DNA from: Harmothoe impar
Taxonomy: Eukaryota > Annelida > Polychaeta > Phyllodocida > Polynoidae
NCBI GenBank assembly: GCA_947462335.1
Contig: OX381716.1
Location: 7,016,861 to 7,080,860, forward strand
Length of the DNA stretch: 64,000 nt
Direction of reading: 5' to 3'
How positions within the stretch are numbered: the first letter of the stretch is position 1; each line of letters starts with the position of its first letter. The translations under genes were made by a program, and so were the position numbers. Shown one piece after another: positions 60,360 to 64,000 of the stretch. The notes under the pieces were generated by a model. It ran no database searches. It was not told the DNA's origin and was given only the letters and a program-made list of their open reading frames with translations.

Positions 60360-61100
60360 TGCTAAAGCAATACTCTGAAGCCACCACTAAAAGGCAGTGC
60401 GGTTAATTCTGCCAATTTGATGCCTATGCTTTCCTAACTTGTGAAGCTGTCTCTAATCAAAGCGATTGATAAGACTGTACAATTCAAAGAAGCTATTGTA
60501 GTTTAAAGGCATTGCTTTAAATGCTGCCAATAAAATCGTTTGCAATGTGAAGACATCGCTTGACACTCAATGTAAAACAATCGCTGAAGCTATATATGCG
60601 ATGTGAGGCTAATGTTTAAACCACTCACTGTCTGAATTCAGCCACTTGCAATGTAAAAAGCTAAAGCCACACATTAGGTGAAGCCACTACTAAAGCCATA
60701 GTGGAACCCACTTACAATTTGAAGCCATTGCATAACTGAAACCAATCACAATGGGAGGCCCTTACTAAGGACACTCTTGATATGAAGCCATTGTGGAACC
60801 CACTCACAATCACTTTGAAGGCAATGATGAAGGCCCTCAAAATGATTGTTAAGCCAGTAGTGAAGCCACTCACAATGTAAAGCCATCGCAGAAGCCAGTC
60901 ACAGTTATTGTGAAGCCATTGAAGAAGCCAGTCACATTGTGAAGCTAATCAATGTGAAGTTATTTCTGAAGCCACTCACAATCAATGTGCAGCCATTTCT
61001 GAAGCCACTCGAAATGTTAGGGCATCGCTGAAGCCACTGACAGTGTGAAGCAACAGCCCTAATTTTGAAGCCACTTCTGATGGCAGTATTACAACGACAG
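60360..61100 (+). repeat. Degenerate repeat of GAAGCCACTCACAATGTGAAGCC type
   Basis: Phrases GAAGCCACTCACAAT, TGTGAAGCCATT and TGCTGAAGCC recur irregularly, an old minisatellite. Confidence 0.6.
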
Positions 61101-61794
61101 CCACTATTCCCTGAAGCTGTAGCTTTCCCCTGCCACCCATCATCATTCATACCAACAATGCATCACTCCATGCCATTGTCATTAGGGATAAATGCATGTG
61201 TGACCTGCACGTGAAGCGGCCGGCAGAGCTAATATATGGCCACCCTTACCGTCCTGTTACAGTCTAGCAGCCATTTAACGCTTAATGTGGAGACTAGACC
61301 GGCCGCCACGCCGCCATTCAGCCAAAGTGGATGGGAGAGCCTGCCAGGTGGGGCCGGTAACACTGTAAGGGCTGCATGATGCATCAATGCAGTACCCCCT
61401 TGGTTGTCATGATGCATTAATGCAGCCCTGCCAAGTAACTGTCAATCATACATTGGGGTTGATGCACTCCTGGAGGGTCAGCATGCTGCATGAATGTAGC
61501 CCTCGCCAGGGCTGCTTTCATGCACCATACCAACCAGGGGCATGATGCATGACAGCAGTGTGCGGCCCTTAAAGGGTCAAGGGGCAGAACTGACAGAGAG
61601 GTCTACACTACAGAAGTACACATAGTGCTGACCAGATTTACTCTGGTGCATGAGCCGACACGCAGAGAAAGGGTCACCTCAACTCTAATCTGGAATAACT
61701 ACTGGATAATCCCTAGCCTATGATCTACTTGTGCACCTTGTAGATAGTTGCTCACCCTGACAGTTTGACACAGTGCTAATGCATGCATGTGCAC
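61101..61794. other. Noncoding stretch with dispersed repeat phrases
   Basis: TGCATCAATGCAG and GCATGATGCAT phrases, common elsewhere in the window, cluster at 61370-61560. Confidence 0.4.
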
Positions 61795-62140
61795 ACCCAC
61801 AGTTGCACCACAGGAGCCCAGTGTATGTCCACACTGTCAGTTTAGCAGTTACCAGTGCTATTGTACACCACAGGAGCCCAGTGTATGTAAGTTTAGCAGC
61901 TACCAGTGCTATTGTACACCACAGGAGCCCAGTGTATGTAAGTTTAGCAGCTACCAGTGCTATTGTACACCACAGGAGCCCAGTGTATGTAAGTTTAGCA
62001 GCTACCAGTGCTATTGTTCACCACAGGAGCCCAGTGTAGGTCAGTTTAGCAGTTACCAATGATACTGTTCACCACACGAGCCCAGTGTATGTCCACACTA
62101 TTAGTTTAGCAGCTACCACTGCTATTGTACACCACAAGAG
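61795..62140 (+). repeat. 51-bp tandem array 1
   Basis: CACCACAGGAGCCCAGTGTA then TGTAAGTTTAGCAGCTACCA recurs about six times; two units are longer because they carry a CCACACT insert. Confidence 0.9.
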
Positions 62141-62864
62141 CCCAGTGTAGGGTAAACTGCCCAAGAGTCGACCACTTGGACCTCTGTTCTACTTGTCCAT
62201 TTTTCTAGGAACTCTGCTGTATTAGGCTAACATGAAGGGGAATCTCAGAATTGATATGAAAGTTATCTTGACATATTGGACTTTCAAGCCTATAAGGATA
62301 CAACTTTCATATTCATGTCCATGAGGCCTTATAGGCTTGCACTACATAAGAGGTGTACTTTTTCTTTACAAGTACCATGAGTCAACCACTGTGGTACCTT
62401 GAGTCAACCACAACATATCATCAGTCAGCAGCTAGATACTAGAATGTGTATTTTTGTACTAAATTCAAGGAAATGGCTTATTTCTTCTTGAGTGATGTCA
62501 GACAGAGTATGAATGTAATAGATTGACCAATTTTAGTTAAGGTTAACTTTGTTCCTTAACCAATATCACACTATTGCAAATATTACCTCATCTATTACTT
62601 CCACTTCATTACAAGGTGGCTGTCAAATTATCAGAAACACAGCTCCAATTGCATAATATTACCAAAAATGTGGTATTTTTGACTGATGGTGGAGGGGACT
62701 AGATCTGTATTTCTAAAAATGGTAAAATAGCATGTGCTGCATTTCTCCATAGTGTATCAATATAAATATAGTGAAATTCAATGAAATAGTCATTGATTAT
62801 TTCAATTTGGTACCAAAAAAGAAGCAAAATGGCCGACTCAAGGTACATGGCCGACTCAAAGACA
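62141..62864. other. Spacer between two related arrays
   Basis: AT-rich. An inverted pair AAGCCTATAAGG (62285) and CCTTATAGGCTT (62327) flanks a short loop. AGTCGACCACTTGG-like and GAGTCAACCAC phrases recur. No gene is supported. Confidence 0.45.
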
Positions 62865-63385
62865 GTTTACCCTATGTCGGTTTAGCAGTTACCAGTGCCA
62901 TCATGAACCACAGGAGCCCAGTGTATGTCAGTTTAGCAGTTACAAGTGCTACTGTTCACCACAGGAGCCCAGTGTATGTCGGTTTAGCAGTTACCAGTGC
63001 TATTGTACACCACAGGAGCCCAGTGTATGTCCACACTGTTAGTTTAGCAGTTACCAGTGCTACTGTCCACCACAGGAGCCCAGTGTATGTCAGTTTAGCA
63101 GCTACCAGTGCTATTGTACACCACAGGAGCCCAGTGTATGTCAGTTTAGCAGCTACCAGTGCTATTGTACACCACAGGAGCCCAGTGTATGGCAGTTTAG
63201 CAGTTACCAGTGCTATTGTACACCACAGGAGCCCAGTGTATGTCCACACTGTTAGTTTAGCGGTTACCAGTGCTATTGTACACCACAGGGACCCAGTGTA
63301 TGTCAGTTTAGCGGTTACCAGTGCTACTGTTCACCACAGGAGCCCAGTGTATGTTGGTTTAGCAGTTACCAGTGCTATTGTATGC
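62865..63385 (+). repeat. 51-bp tandem array 2
   Basis: Same unit family as array 1, about ten copies, some lengthened by CCACACTGT. The 220-codon frame across it exists because 51 is a multiple of 3. Confidence 0.9.
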
Positions 63386-64000
63386 AGCAGTACCTCAGGT
63401 GCACTGCCCTCATTGAATGACCCTGCCCCATAAGGCAAAGCGTGCCCAGTGCCCAACTTAGCAGGTAGCCACGCAATGTGCCTAAAATAGACCCTGGGCA
63501 CAGCCGGCTATTTATAGCCCAAGGTGCCTCAAGGGACTTGGCTTTCTGTGTCAGACCTTTTTCTTTTTTTCCCCTTTTAGTCTTTTTTCCCTGCTTAGCC
63601 CTCTCAGCAAATTAAAGCCATTACAAAATGAGGAAAAACTGCTAGCGCTGGATGCGCGTTGTTACAGCAAATGGTCCAGTACGCTTCGGTTATAGTCGCT
63701 AGAGAGAATGCAAAACGAGACAATTAACCTCTCATGCATTAATTACCCACGAGTGGGGCCGTTTTTTGCTTGCCGTCAGGCGGCAGCATGGTGCAGGAGG
63801 CTGTGTTTATGTTGTAGTGTCTGCTGCCATCATTCCCACCCGCGATACACAGTGCAGCCATAACCAACTTCTACCATTAACCTCTGACATGGACAATGCA
63901 TAATTCACTCCCTAAAACATTGCACTGAAATCAACTCAAAGAGCACTCATATTTGTTTTTCAAAGAGATGCAAGGTGGAAGGGACTAAATCCATATTGTC
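63386..64000. other. Right end of window, no gene seen
   Basis: Pyrimidine-rich near 63560-63600, otherwise unremarkable. Confidence 0.4.

Noticed and set aside
61773..63433. Long frames (88, 91 and 220 codons) with 17-residue repeats
   Set aside because: They follow a 51-bp minisatellite whose period is a multiple of three; all strands show similar frames and there is no promoter or splice support.
1..64000. tRNA or rRNA genes
   Set aside because: No A-box/B-box pair (such as GGTTCGAATCC) or rRNA-like conserved block was found on reading both strands by eye.

Overview
The window is from a nuclear genome of an invertebrate animal. It has spliced genes with GT-AG introns, TATA/initiator promoters, an intact LTR retrotransposon, MITE-like palindromes, and very many minisatellites and homopolymer C or G runs. 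The best-preserved host gene is a MIB2-type (mind bomb 2) E3 ubiquitin ligase. The style (repeat-filled introns of about 1 kb, many lineage-specific repeats) would suit an amphioxus, other invertebrate deuterostome, or mollusc, but the species cannot be fixed from this sequence.

Layout. 1-3.9 kb: four closely packed minus-strand ORFs. The largest runs off the left edge, carries three Myb-like modules and a paired Cys-x2-Cys region, and may be the N-terminal part of a Helitron-type replicase; the other three are unrecognised. 4-8.6 kb: tandem repeats and a probable minus-strand promoter with two CArG boxes. 8.66-9.53 kb: a short TATA-driven coiled-coil gene. 10,108-21,667: an 11,560-bp Ty3/gypsy-type LTR retrotransposon with 545-bp LTRs that look identical by eye, an intact gag, an intact pol (protease, RT, RNase H, integrase, AT-hook tail) and an intact third ORF of 803 codons. 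The third ORF looks like a zinc-finger nuclear protein and sits behind its own CCAAT/GC-box/TATA/initiator promoter. The nonamer ACCG(T/A)CGGT occurs 11 times in this element, in different reading frames and in noncoding DNA. 21.7-38.5 kb: mostly repeats, a degraded SANT-domain gene (24.6 kb), an intact secreted-protein gene (28.6-29.9 kb), and a relic locus at 23.3-23.7 kb that matches both flanks of that gene but lacks its body.

38,949-53,606 (minus strand): sixteen consecutive MIB2 exons whose phases all join, giving 869 codons plus stop: ZZ finger, second MIB/HERC2 domain, two MIB repeats, ankyrin repeats, two RINGs. The exon or exons for the first MIB/HERC2 domain were not found. Several introns contain tandem copies of the edge of the neighbouring exon together with its splice site; one such edge appears to have grown into a minisatellite of about 500 bp. 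53.6-64 kb: a 1.9-kb satellite of 38-bp units, two arrays of 51-bp units, MITEs, an orphan exon at 59.4 kb, and degenerate repeats.

The most unusual item is the retrotransposon: a dispersed DNA-level motif, a self-encoded putative DNA-binding protein, and a private promoter for that protein. Together these suggest a self-regulation or anti-silencing system. That function is inference; the motif counts, ORFs and promoter elements are directly visible.
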